Below, one piece after another: positions 1 through 7,210 of a stretch of 25,110 bases of DNA. The notes under the pieces were generated by a model. That model saw only the letters and a program-made list of their open reading frames with translations, was not told the DNA's origin and ran no database searches. The first letter of the stretch is position 1. The number at the start of each line of letters is the position of its first letter. Origin of the DNA: a virus; the IMG/VR virus record IMGVR_UViG_3300047480_000274, positions 1 to 25,110 of that record. One strand, written 5' to 3'. A program made the position numbers and the translations under genes.

Positions 1-1
1 C

Positions 2-265
2 AACTTGGGTACTCAATGGTATGCTAACGGAAGTTTGACATTCAACGGATTGCCTGTATTTATGGCTAACGGATTGGCTAACGACACTATGATGGCTACA
101 ACTGTATCTAACCTTTATTTCGGTTGTTCTTTGTTAAGCGACACTCAAGAAGTTCGAGTAATTGATACTTCTGCAACCTTAGGCGATGACAACGTTCGAG
201 TTGTTATGCGAATGGCTGCGGGTGCAACTTACGGAGTTATCGAAGACATCGTAATTTACGGATAA
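2..265 (+). CDS. Major capsid protein, C-terminal fragment (cut by window edge)
   Basis: The reading frame is open from the left edge and ends in TAA, giving the last 87 or so residues of a larger protein. The tail of the protein (LYFGCSLLSD, then EVRVID, DDNVRVVMR and a final EDIVIYG) matches my memory of the C-terminus of major capsid proteins of Bacteroidota phages with the HK97 fold. It would build the icosahedral head. The true start lies outside the window, so an internal TTG or ATG should not be taken as the start. An intrinsic terminator follows 22 bases downstream, as expected for a very highly expressed virion gene. The family call rests on a short fragment and on the neighbouring portal and tail genes. 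Confidence 0.72.
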   Translation, partial: NLGTQWYANGSLTFNGLPVFMANGLANDTMMATTVSNLYFGCSLLSDTQEVRVIDTSATLGDDNVRVVMRMAAGATYGVIEDIVIYG

Positions 266-287
266 TCAACCTAACCAAAATATAACG

Positions 288-319
288 GGGTGGTGGATAA
301 AACTGCCACCCTTTTTTTT
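288..319 (+). terminator. Intrinsic terminator after the capsid gene
   Basis: GGGTGG (288-293) pairs with CCACCC (306-311) around a 12-base loop, followed at once by eight T. It sits between the capsid gene and the probable tail tube gene, where partial read-through would set their expression ratio. No promoter is visible between it and the next gene. Confidence 0.85.
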
Positions 320-341
320 AACATTAAAAAACTAAAATAAA

Positions 342-902
342 ATGAGTTGCGATATTTCACACGGTAGATTAGAGCCTTGTAAAGACGTTGTAGGTGGACT
401 TAAAAACATTTACGTACTTAATTACGGACTTTACGACGAAACCGACATTACTTACGATACTACGGTAGGTTACGAAGACCAAATTACGGCAATTACTTTG
501 CCCGCTGCATCGTCTATTTACAAATTCGAATTGAAGGGTACAAACTCCTTTGAAACAACTATTACAAGTTCACGCGAAAACGGAACTACATTCTTCGAAC
601 AAGTATTAAGCGTTCAATTAAAGAAGCAAGACGCGATTACTCACAAGCAAGTTAAGTTATTATCTTACGGACGTCCTAATATTATCGTTGAGACAAACGC
701 GGGTCAATACTTTATTGCGGGATTACTTCGCGGAATGGACGTAACTGCGGGTACTATTTCTAACGGAACTGCGTTAGGCGATATGAACGGATATTCTTTA
801 ACCTTTACAGGTCAAGAAGCCGTACCTGCTAACTTCTTAGATGCTTCAACTGAAGCACAATTAGTTACTTTGCTTAACTCCCCTACGGTAGTTAATTCTT
901 AA
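342..902 (+). CDS. Probable major tail tube protein
   Basis: A 186-residue protein starting MSCDISHGRLEPCKD. It is rich in beta-forming residues. The stretch YKFELKGTNSFE near residue 60 and the C-terminal run GMDVTAGT then GYSLTFTGQEAVPANF resemble tail tube proteins, in which a glycine-rich turn and a 'GYxLTxTGxE' strand near the end are typical. It would polymerise into the hollow tail tube. Context agrees: it follows the capsid gene and is itself followed directly by a strong terminator (924-948), as expected for an abundant virion protein. The ATG has an A-rich leader. I cannot exclude another abundant structural role, such as head decoration. The family call is inference from remembered relatives and context. 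Confidence 0.55.
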   Translation: MSCDISHGRLEPCKDVVGGLKNIYVLNYGLYDETDITYDTTVGYEDQITAITLPAASSIYKFELKGTNSFETTITSSRENGTTFFEQVLSVQLKKQDAITHKQVKLLSYGRPNIIVETNAGQYFIAGLLRGMDVTAGTISNGTALGDMNGYSLTFTGQEAVPANFLDASTEAQLVTLLNSPTVVNS

Positions 903-923
903 GAACTTTGTTTCATATGCGTT

Positions 924-948
924 AAGGGGGTGGCAACACCCCTTTTTT
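924..948 (+). terminator. Intrinsic terminator with GCAA tetraloop
   Basis: GGGGTG (927-932) pairs with CACCCC (937-942) around a GCAA loop (GNRA class), extended by A-T and G-T pairs into a run of six T (943-948). A GTG at 930 inside this hairpin is in frame with the next gene, but it is part of the terminator stem and is not a credible start. Confidence 0.9.
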
Positions 949-983
949 ATTGCACAAAAAAACGGATTAATAGTTATACTTAT

Positions 984-1316
984 ATGATAGTAGTTCAAGA
1001 ACAATTAACAAGCCAAACGTTCGATTTTATACCACGTTACGGTACACCTACAACGTGCGAACTAATCGACGAAAACACGAACGTACTTACAACGGTTGCG
1101 GGTACGTTTACGGCGGGGGATTACGTCTACCAATTTACAGCTATCTTACCCACGGAAGAAAACCACTTTTATTGGATGGTATTAAAAGACGCGAACGGAG
1201 ATTTAGTCCTAAAGGAACGAATCTTTTGCACTAACCAACCGATAGACACGTTTTCAGTAAATAACGGCGGTTACATTAGTAACACCACAACTAACGACTT
1301 TATAATGTATGAGTAA
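984..1316 (+). CDS. Small conserved phage structural-region protein, unknown function
   Basis: A 110-residue protein when started at the ATG at 984. The open frame reaches back to a GTG at 930, but those codons lie inside the terminator hairpin, so the later ATG is preferred. It starts MIVVQEQLTSQTFDF and ends with a segment containing RIFCTNQPI and FSVNNGGY. The sequence looks like a compact beta sandwich (alternating hydrophobic strands, no membrane segment). I recall similar small proteins between capsid and portal genes of other Bacteroidota phages, with no assigned role. Its last 8 bases overlap the portal gene start, so the two are probably translated together. A minor head or neck protein is possible but unproven. 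Confidence 0.72.
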   Translation: MIVVQEQLTSQTFDFIPRYGTPTTCELIDENTNVLTTVAGTFTAGDYVYQFTAILPTEENHFYWMVLKDANGDLVLKERIFCTNQPIDTFSVNNGGYISNTTTNDFIMYE

Positions 1317-3111
1317 TAACGTTCACATACTGCAACTTGCGGAATATCAACAACCGATAATACAAGAATCTAAACGCGATGCGTGGGTAGAATTCGGCGA
1401 AGATAACAATTACTTCGGGTACTTAATAGATAGGTACACGAAATCCACTACAAACAGCGCGATAATAAACAACGTAAGCCGTTTAATTTATGGCAAAGGT
1501 CTTAGCGCCTTAGACGCTTCGCGTAAGCCTAACGAGTACGCTCAAATGATGACCTTGTTTAGTTCCGATTGTTTACGTAAAATGGTATTCGATAGAAAAC
1601 TATTCGGGCAGTTTGCAATGCAAGTTCATTACAACGATAAGCACGATAAAATCTTAAAGGTTTATCATATGCCCGTGAATCTTTTACGTGCGGAAAAATG
1701 CAACGAAAACGGCGAAATTACGGGTTATTACTATTCCGATAATTGGGAAGACGTACGCAGATTCCCGCCTAAACGATTTAACGCATTCGGACACGGAAAA
1801 GACAAAGTAGAAATAATGTTCGTTAAGCCTTACGGAGTAGGGATGAAATATTACGCTTACCCAGACTATCAAGGCGCAATTCCTTACGCAGTTTTGGAAG
1901 AAGAGGTATCGGATTATCTAATTAACGAAGTTCAAAACGGATTCTCGGGAACGAAAGTAGTTAACTTTAATAATGGAGTTCCTTCGGAAGAACAACAAGA
2001 CCTAATTAGCCAAAAAGTATTAAGCAAACTTACGGGTTCAAAAGGTCAAAAAGTTATCGTAGCGTTTAACCTAAACTCGGAATCAAAAACCACGGTAGAC
2101 GATATTCCATTAAACGATGCTCCCGACCATTACACGTACCTAAGCGAAGAATGTTTACGCAAAATAATGCTAGGTCATAACGTTACTTCGCCTTTGTTAT
2201 TTGGTATTGCTTCGGCTAACGGATTCAGTTCTAACGCAGATGAGTTACAAAACTCGTTTATCTTGTTTAATAATATGATTATTAAGCCGTTTCAAGACGA
2301 AATACTTGAAGCGTTTGATAAGGTTTTAGCTTATAACGGAATCGCGTTAAAACTATTCTTTAGAACGTTAAAACCGCTTGAATTTACGGACTTAGAAAAC
2401 GCACAAACGGAAGAACAAGTAACGGAAGAAACGGGAGCGGATACAACCGAATTAAAAGCACAAAGCACGGAAGAACAAATAGCGTTAGCCTTACAAGAAT
2501 TTGGCGAACAACCGCAAGCGGATTGGCTATTAATAGACGAAGCGCCAGTAGATTACGACACGGACGAAGAAGAAAACAACGCGCTTAAAGGCGAAAAAAG
2601 TTTATTTTCTCGTTTAGTTGAATTGGTAAATACTGGTATCGCATTCCCTAACGCTAAGTCCGAACAAGACGAAGTTATCGAAGGGGTTAAGTTTATTACT
2701 AGATATGTTTACGAAGGCGAAGACGGCGGGAAAAGCGGTAAGACAAGACCTTTTTGTAAGTTAATGAAATCGTCTAAAAAGATATACCGAAAAGAAGATA
2801 TTTTACGAATGAGTAAAAGTATAGTAAACGGATATTACGTTAATGCGGAAGGCGAACAAATAGGCTTCGGACCTAAAGGAAATTTAACCTACGATATTTG
2901 GTTATATAAAGGCGGACCAAATTGCCACCACCGATGGAATAAGCAAGTTTACGCGCAGTTCGATAGTCGTTTTGGAATAGACGTAAATAGCCCAAAGGCT
3001 AAACAAATTGCCGTACGTAAAGCGGAGAAATTTGGATATAAAATTAAAAACAATGCACTCGTAAGCACTCGACCTATCGATATGCCGAACCGAGGATTTT
3101 TACCTAAATAG
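1309..3111 (+). CDS. Portal protein with MuF-like C-terminal region
   Basis: 600 residues. Residues 1 to about 370 read as a phage portal: an early WVEFGEDNNYFGYL segment, NNVSRLIYGKG, the FSGTKVVNF region, and LFGIASANGFSSNADEL followed by LFNNMIIKPFQDEIL. The portal ring sits at one head vertex, where it binds terminase and the neck. Residues 370-460 form an acidic linker. Residues 462-600 look like a second domain: a TRPFC motif (C483), then YDIWLYKGG and CHHRW (C539, H540, H541). This resembles the C-terminal Cys/His region of MuF/SPP1-gp7-type head morphogenesis proteins, so the gene may be a portal-MuF fusion. It overlaps the upstream gene by 8 bases. The portal call is firm; the second domain is inferred. 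Confidence 0.88.
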   Translation: MSNNVHILQLAEYQQPIIQESKRDAWVEFGEDNNYFGYLIDRYTKSTTNSAIINNVSRLIYGKGLSALDASRKPNEYAQMMTLFSSDCLRKMVFDRKLFGQFAMQVHYNDKHDKILKVYHMPVNLLRAEKCNENGEITGYYYSDNWEDVRRFPPKRFNAFGHGKDKVEIMFVKPYGVGMKYYAYPDYQGAIPYAVLEEEVSDYLINEVQNGFSGTKVVNFNNGVPSEEQQDLISQKVLSKLTGSKGQKVIVAFNLNSESKTTVDDIPLNDAPDHYTYLSEECLRKIMLGHNVTSPLLFGIASANGFSSNADELQNSFILFNNMIIKPFQDEILEAFDKVLAYNGIALKLFFRTLKPLEFTDLENAQTEEQVTEETGADTTELKAQSTEEQIALALQEFGEQPQADWLLIDEAPVDYDTDEEENNALKGEKSLFSRLVELVNTGIAFPNAKSEQDEVIEGVKFITRYVYEGEDGGKSGKTRPFCKLMKSSKKIYRKEDILRMSKSIVNGYYVNAEGEQIGFGPKGNLTYDIWLYKGGPNCHHRWNKQVYAQFDSRFGIDVNSPKAKQIAVRKAEKFGYKIKNNALVSTRPIDMPNRGFLPK

Positions 3112-3113
3112 AA

Positions 3114-3614
3114 ATGGCAGAAGCATTACTAATTACACGAGACGATTTGGTGCGATTTACCGCACTTAACGGAAACATAGATACCGATACATTTATACAA
3201 TGGATTAAAGTCGCTCAAGACATCCATATACAACAATACACGGGAACGGAACTACTTAATAAAATTAAAGCGGATATAGTAGCGGGAACGTTAGCGAATC
3301 CGTATTTAGATTTAGTTGAGACCTATTTAAAACCTATGTTAATCCATTGGGCAATGGTTGAATACTTGCCGTTTATGGCTTACACTATGGCGAACAAGGG
3401 TATATTTAAACATAGTTCGGAAAACGCTTCTAACGTTGATAAAAACGAAGTTGATTTCCTTATAGACAAGCAAAGATATTTAGCGCAAAACTATACGGAG
3501 CGTTTTATTCAGTTTATGACATTTTCGGGTAACACGTTTCCTGAATACTATACAAACACGAACTCGGATATATATCCAAACACGGATTCAAACTATACGG
3601 GATGGGTAATATAA
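3114..3614 (+). CDS. Head-tail connector / neck protein (DUF6712-like)
   Basis: 166 residues, mostly helical. The N-terminal LLITRDDLVRFTALNGNIDTD, the AQDIHIQQYTGTELLNKIKADI helix and LIHWAMVEYLPF followed by NKGIFKHSSEN match my memory of a connector family found next to portals in Bacteroidota and crAss-like phages. Such proteins bind beneath the portal and complete the head for tail joining. It begins two bases after the portal stop, which suits co-assembly. The last 30 residues are rich in Y, N and T and end GWVI. The name DUF6712 is from memory and was not searched. Confidence 0.65.
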   Translation: MAEALLITRDDLVRFTALNGNIDTDTFIQWIKVAQDIHIQQYTGTELLNKIKADIVAGTLANPYLDLVETYLKPMLIHWAMVEYLPFMAYTMANKGIFKHSSENASNVDKNEVDFLIDKQRYLAQNYTERFIQFMTFSGNTFPEYYTNTNSDIYPNTDSNYTGWVI

Positions 3615-3700
3615 AGAAGGAATACACACCAAAGAAAAGCAACGTAATTAAGTTGCAAAAACTAATTAAAAAGTTAAACAATGTCAATAAGAATAAGTGA
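3602..3700 (+). CDS. Possible 32-residue Lys-rich micro-protein
   Basis: An ATG inside the end of the neck gene opens a 33-codon frame ending TGA at 3698-3700. It starts MGNIKKEYTPKKSNV and is very basic (about a third lysine), with a short amphipathic helix. It fills the 66-base gap between two virion genes and overlaps the next start by 20 bases. Without it, the gap would be the only untranslated stretch in this tightly packed operon. It may simply be a leader that couples translation to the next gene. No family recognised. Confidence 0.4.
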   Translation: MGNIKKEYTPKKSNVIKLQKLIKKLNNVNKNK

Positions 3701-4289
3701 GTTAACACCTAAAGGAGCGCCACTAAGCGAAACGGACTTACTCGAAATTTCGGAATCCACCCCCGACGGCTTTATAACTAAAAGCATTACAGGCGCAGAA
3801 ATTATAGACGCGATACCCGTTCCCGAAACTAACCCCCGAACGTTAGCAAGCGTAAACGGATTAAACCTAACGGGAACGACAAACCAAATTAGCGCTTCAG
3901 TTTTGATTCCTTCGGGAACATTGGTAGCAGATAACACTCTATTTGTTCAAAGTTTATTGTTAAAATCAGCGGGTTCAACAACTTCAACAGGTCGTGTTTA
4001 TATTAATACAAGCAATAGTTTAACGGGTGCGACCTTGTTAGGTACAAGCGCACAAATGACGGGTACTAATTATATACAAAATTGGCGAAGGAATATATTT
4101 TTTGACGGAACTAACTTGAATGTTTATTTAACAACGGGCTTTGTTAGTAATGATTTAACCACTGGTGGAATAGCGCTTATTTCTTTTAATCCCGCTATTG
4201 ATTATTATTTAATTTTTGCCGTTCAAAACTCAACAACTACTCCCGACAACTTAGGACATAAACGCGTAACAATTCAAATTTATGATTAA
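3681..4289 (+). CDS. Fibre/appendage-like virion protein
   Basis: 202 residues. The first 45 (SIRISELTPKGAPLSETDLLEISE, then a TKSITGAEI-type segment) form the short N-terminal module that I associate with fibre and appendage proteins of Bacteroidota phages. It probably acts as the attachment tag to the particle. The rest is rich in T, S, N and G with alternating hydrophobics (TSTGRVYINTSNSLTGATLLG; NIFFDGTNLNVYLTTG), as in a beta jelly-roll or sandwich. It has no signal peptide or membrane helix. Likely role: head fibre or receptor-binding tip. Fibre genes vary a lot, so the substrate cannot be inferred. It overlaps the next gene by 8 bases. Confidence 0.6.
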   Translation: MSIRISELTPKGAPLSETDLLEISESTPDGFITKSITGAEIIDAIPVPETNPRTLASVNGLNLTGTTNQISASVLIPSGTLVADNTLFVQSLLLKSAGSTTSTGRVYINTSNSLTGATLLGTSAQMTGTNYIQNWRRNIFFDGTNLNVYLTTGFVSNDLTTGGIALISFNPAIDYYLIFAVQNSTTTPDNLGHKRVTIQIYD

Positions 4290-4482
4290 TCTAACAACCA
4301 TTAAAGGCGGGTTCGTTATGCGCGAACTTGAATATATCTTCCAAGGCGAAGCGGAAATTCTAGACGAAACACAAGCACACGTGCCAACTGATAAAGGCGT
4401 AATTCTTTGCGACACTACAATGTCAATTAACGAAGAAACTTACGAGAATATTAATGACTTTATAACCGCTTTATATGAATAA
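4282..4482 (+). CDS. Small acidic protein, unknown
   Basis: 66 residues from the ATG at 4282, which overlaps the fibre-like gene by 8 bases. A second in-frame ATG at 4318 would give a 54-residue form starting MRELEYIFQG. The protein is acidic, with no membrane segment or recognised motif. It lies between the fibre-like gene and the lysis cassette. The overlap favours the first ATG by coupling. No function is proposed. Confidence 0.55.
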   Translation: MINLTTIKGGFVMRELEYIFQGEAEILDETQAHVPTDKGVILCDTTMSINEETYENINDFITALYE

Positions 4483-4642
4483 CCACTTACGCGGACTTTC
4501 TTTACTTTATTACATACTATCTTATGCAGGTGTTTTGGTAGCCTTATTCGAAGCGCCTTACATATTTATCAAACTTTTTGCAGTGGCTTACGCATCTAAT
4601 TTAGCGTTTGACTTATTGAACTATTATTACAATGAATACTAA
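4475..4642 (+). CDS. Small membrane protein at the head of the lysis cassette
   Basis: A 55-residue frame that starts within the last codons of the preceding gene (8-base overlap) and runs 11 bases into the holin start. Without it there is a 149-base hole in a gap-free operon. It begins MNNHLRGLSLLYYILSYAG and is very hydrophobic. One or two membrane helices are likely (about residues 9-26 and 28-45), with a tail rich in Y and N. Its place immediately before the holin suggests a second holin-like or antiholin protein, but position is the only evidence. Confidence 0.65.
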   Translation: MNNHLRGLSLLYYILSYAGVLVALFEAPYIFIKLFAVAYASNLAFDLLNYYYNEY

Positions 4643-5054
4643 ACTTCAACTTTTTTTACTTTCGTGTTTAGCTATTTTAGCACCTGTTAAAGGAATGGTT
4701 TCAATAACTATATTTTTTATTTGGTTAGATTTAATCGCGGGTATATGGCGAAGTAAAAAGTTGAAGTTACCTTTACGTTCTCGAGGCTTTGCCCGTACGA
4801 TTTCTAAAACATTACTTTACGCAGGCGCGATTGTTTGCGTTTTCTTCCTTGAGAAATACGTTCTTGAAGATTTAATCGGATTGTTTGTTAGTGTTGATTT
4901 AGTATTAACCAAGGCTTTTACCTTTTATTGCGTTTTCACGGAGTTAAAAAGTATTAATGAAAGTTACTTTGACGTAACTAAAAAAGACGTTCTAAAGTCA
5001 TTTAAGGAGTTTATAACAGCGAAAAAACAAGAATGGGATGAGTTCAAGCCTTGA
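4632..5054 (+). CDS. Phage holin (holin_4/TIGR01593-like)
   Basis: 140 residues with three or four hydrophobic segments (about residues 6-35, 58-77, 78-103). The WLDLIAGIWRSKK motif after the first segment and SRGFARTISKTLLYAG are typical of the toxin-secretion/phage-lysis holin family. Holins gather in the inner membrane and open holes at a set time, releasing the endolysin. The C-terminal tail is charged (KKDVLKSFKEFITAKKQEWDEF), as in many cytoplasmic holin tails. It lies directly before the endolysin and overlaps it by 17 bases. Good confidence in family and role. Confidence 0.85.
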   Translation: MNTKLQLFLLSCLAILAPVKGMVSITIFFIWLDLIAGIWRSKKLKLPLRSRGFARTISKTLLYAGAIVCVFFLEKYVLEDLIGLFVSVDLVLTKAFTFYCVFTELKSINESYFDVTKKDVLKSFKEFITAKKQEWDEFKP

Positions 5055-5691
5055 CATTCAAAAAATAGTACAAAAGCGTTTATCTAAAGGACAGTTCTTC
5101 GAAGAAGTAAGCGACAAAACGCAGATATATTTACACCATACCGCAGGGAACGGAAACGCAGAAGGAGTTGCACGTTTTTGGAATAGCAACGATTCACAAA
5201 TAGCAACCGCGTTCGTAGTTGGGGAAAATGGAACGATAGTACAATGTTTTAGCTCTAAGCATTGGGCTTGGCACTTGGGAATAGATTCGCAGGATTTTAC
5301 AACGCGTGGACTACCTTACAAGAACTTAAATAAACTTTCGGTAGGTATCGAAGTTTGTAATTGGGGAATGCTCAAAGAAAAAAACGGAAAATTCTTTAAC
5401 TACGTAGGCGGGGAAATAAACCCTTCGTATGTTACCACTTTGCAAACTCCGTACAAAGGTTACAAACATTGGTATAAATACACGGATGCACAAATAGAAG
5501 CCACACGGCAGTTAGTCGTATATCTTTGCGAAACGTACGGAATTCCTAAAACCTATCGTAAAGAAATTTGGAGTTTAGATAACGAAGCGTTCAAGGGTTC
5601 TAAGGGGATTTATACGCATAACAGCGTGAGAAAAGACAAAGCGGATATTTACCCGTGTCCGAGAATGATTAAAATGTTACAAAGTTTATGA
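5038..5691 (+). CDS. Endolysin: N-acetylmuramoyl-L-alanine amidase (Amidase_2)
   Basis: 217 residues. It cleaves the amide bond between muramic acid and the peptide stem of peptidoglycan. The Amidase_2/PGRP fold shows as IYLHHTAGN (zinc ligand H33 or H34), ATAFVVGENGTIVQCF, WHLG, and NKLSVGIEVCNWG. The second zinc histidine is H194 in IYTHNSVRKDKADIYPCP, and the third ligand is D203 or C207. A short N-terminal lead (residues 1-28) has no signal peptide, so export would depend on the holin. No cell-wall-binding domain is attached, as is usual for phages of Gram-negative hosts. It overlaps holin by 17 bases and the spanin-like gene by 4. Confidence 0.92.
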   Translation: MSSSLDIQKIVQKRLSKGQFFEEVSDKTQIYLHHTAGNGNAEGVARFWNSNDSQIATAFVVGENGTIVQCFSSKHWAWHLGIDSQDFTTRGLPYKNLNKLSVGIEVCNWGMLKEKNGKFFNYVGGEINPSYVTTLQTPYKGYKHWYKYTDAQIEATRQLVVYLCETYGIPKTYRKEIWSLDNEAFKGSKGIYTHNSVRKDKADIYPCPRMIKMLQSL

Positions 5692-6155
5692 TTCGAATAA
5701 TAGCGATTTTAAGCGTTTTAACGCTACTTTCGTGTTCAAGTGAACGCAAAGCACAATACCACTATAAAAAAGCGCTTAAACACGGGCTAAAGGTGGTACA
5801 AGATAGCGACACGATACGAATAACTACGTTAGATTCGTTCCCCGTAATTAAAAACGATACTATTGTTTGGGAGAAATTTATCGCGTATCGCGATACGGTA
5901 ATAAATTACAAAAATATATATATTCCTAAAACACGTTGGCAAACTAGAATAGAATACAAAGAACGTGTTAAAACATTAAAGATTCAAGGCGAAACAAAAT
6001 GGAAAACTGCTAAGGCTTCGCAAGTGGTTAAATATCGCACTTCGTGGTGGTTGGTGTTTCTTGCTTTTGTACTCGGATTCGTTCTTCGGTTTATTCTAAA
6101 TTCTACCTTTATTTCTCGGGTTCGTCTTTTCTTCCGATATTTCGGGCAAATTTAA
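5688..6155 (+). CDS. Unimolecular-spanin-like protein (lipoprotein signal plus C-terminal membrane helix)
   Basis: 155 residues. The N-terminus is a short lipoprotein signal peptide ending in a lipobox, L13-L14-S15-C16, so C16 could be lipidated and anchored in the outer membrane. Residues 17-115 form a hydrophilic periplasmic stretch with alternating charged residues (repeated IxxDTI and KTRWQTRIEYKERV patterns). Residues about 119-137 are one strong membrane helix followed by a basic tail (R144, R146, R150), consistent with an inner-membrane anchor with its C-terminus inside. This N-OM/C-IM layout is that of unimolecular spanins such as T1 gp11, which fuse inner and outer membranes at lysis. 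It directly follows the endolysin with a 4-base overlap. The assignment rests on architecture and place, not on sequence match. Confidence 0.72.
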   Translation: MIRIIAILSVLTLLSCSSERKAQYHYKKALKHGLKVVQDSDTIRITTLDSFPVIKNDTIVWEKFIAYRDTVINYKNIYIPKTRWQTRIEYKERVKTLKIQGETKWKTAKASQVVKYRTSWWLVFLAFVLGFVLRFILNSTFISRVRLFFRYFGQI

Positions 6156-6160
6156 CATTT

Positions 6161-7027
6161 ATGAATGTAATAAAACACGGAAAAAATATCCACGAATTAC
6201 AATTAGTGGGTACGCAAGTTCACGTAGCTATGCTATCCGACTTGCATTGGGATAACCCTAAATGCGATTGGGTACTATTAAAAAAGCACTTGGACTTTTG
6301 CAAAGAGAATAACATACCCGTAATTATAAATGGGGATTTCTTTTGCTTAATGCAAGGGCGCGGAGATAATCGCCGCAATAAGTCGGACATTAGACCCGAA
6401 CACAATAACACCCGTTATTTAGATAGCATCGTAGAAACGGCTGCGGAATGGTTTGCACCTTACGCTGATATTATTAAAGTAATTGGCTACGGAAACCACG
6501 AAACAGCAATTATTAAGTTTCAAGAAACGGATATTTTAAGGAGGTTTGTAGACCTATTAAACTATAAATGTTCTTCAAACGTTCAAACGGGCGGGTATGG
6601 TGGTTGGGTAATTATTAAACAAACTTTTCACGGCAACGCTAACGTAACTACAAAGGTAAAGTATTACCACGGCTCTGGTGGCGGTGGTGTTGTTACTAAA
6701 GGAGCGTTAAACCTTACTCGTTCCCTTGAAATGTACGAAGATTTCGACGTGTTTAGTATGGGTCATATTCACGAAAATAGTTCGCGTAACGATGTTAGGG
6801 AAACAATTAAGCACAATTCTAAAATCGGTTACTCAGTTAAACAACGTCAACTTCATTTAATGCTTACTGGTACATACAAAGAAGAATACGGAGAAGGCGC
6901 ATTCGGTTGGCACGTTGAACGTGGAGCGCCACCAAAGCCATTAGGCGGTAGAATCTTGAAAATTGAATGTAAAGAAGTTGATAACTCACTAATAAAGAAC
7001 ATAGATTCTTTTAAATTTCCGTTGTAG
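6161..7027 (+). CDS. Calcineurin-like metallophosphoesterase
   Basis: 288 residues from the ATG at 6161, five bases after the spanin-like gene. The frame is open further upstream, but that would run deep into the spanin gene. The metal-binding motifs of the family are all present in order: SDLH (D27, H29), NGDF (D59), GNHE (N112, H113), a histidine in YYHGSG (H170) and GHIH (H202, H204). These bind two metal ions and hydrolyse phosphoester bonds. Relatives include SbcD/Mre11-type nucleases and small-molecule phosphatases; no capping domain tells them apart here. It is the last gene before the terminator at 7048, so it is probably expressed late. Substrate unknown. Confidence 0.85.
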   Translation: MNVIKHGKNIHELQLVGTQVHVAMLSDLHWDNPKCDWVLLKKHLDFCKENNIPVIINGDFFCLMQGRGDNRRNKSDIRPEHNNTRYLDSIVETAAEWFAPYADIIKVIGYGNHETAIIKFQETDILRRFVDLLNYKCSSNVQTGGYGGWVIIKQTFHGNANVTTKVKYYHGSGGGGVVTKGALNLTRSLEMYEDFDVFSMGHIHENSSRNDVRETIKHNSKIGYSVKQRQLHLMLTGTYKEEYGEGAFGWHVERGAPPKPLGGRILKIECKEVDNSLIKNIDSFKFPL

Positions 7028-7047
7028 TTTTGTCATATAGCGTTTAG

Positions 7048-7071
7048 AGGGGTAGAGATACCCCTTTTTTT
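7048..7071 (+). terminator. Intrinsic terminator ending the late/lysis operon
   Basis: GGGGTA (7049-7054) pairs with TACCCC (7059-7064) around a GAGA loop (GNRA class), with seven T from 7065. It separates the lysis/phosphoesterase genes from the early promoter about 75 bases on. Confidence 0.92.
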
Positions 7072-7145
7072 ATGCCTTAAAAACGCTTGAAAATCAACGA
7101 GTTATAAATTATTTTGTAGAAAAGTGAAAAAAAATTGTTAAAAAG

Positions 7146-7177
7146 TTTGGTGGATTGAAACTTAGTATTTATATTTG
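7146..7177 (+). promoter_or_regulatory. Host-type promoter of the early operon (Bacteroidota consensus)
   Basis: TTTG at 7146-7149, a 20-base spacer, then TATATTTG at 7170-7177. This fits the Bacteroidota housekeeping consensus TTTG-N19/20-TAnnTTTG. It lies in an AT-rich gap directly after a terminator and 33 bases before the first early gene. The best of the four promoter-like sites here. Confidence 0.85.
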
Positions 7178-7210
7178 CGTATAGTTATTAACGAACAAAA
7201 ACAAAACGCT

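Noticed and set aside
930-983. In-frame GTG at 930 as start of the small structural gene
   Set aside because: It lies in the stem of a strong terminator; the ATG at 984 is clear of the hairpin and gives a normal start.
1684-1872. Minus-strand open frames within the portal and many other genes
   Set aside because: All lie opposite strong + strand genes, have no recognisable protein features and no gap, promoter or terminator of their own.
6044-6160. N-terminal extension of the metallophosphoesterase into the spanin gene
   Set aside because: The extension is out-of-frame sequence of the spanin membrane region; the ATG at 6161 precedes the first conserved strand by a normal length.
7072-7145. 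AT-rich gap as an origin with repeats
   Set aside because: I see no iterons or inverted repeats in it; it looks like an upstream promoter region, while the iteron array lies at 9317-9371.
7175-7210. TTG at 7175 as start of the first early gene
   Set aside because: It lies inside the promoter core TATATTTG, upstream of any transcript start; ATG at 7211 is used instead.
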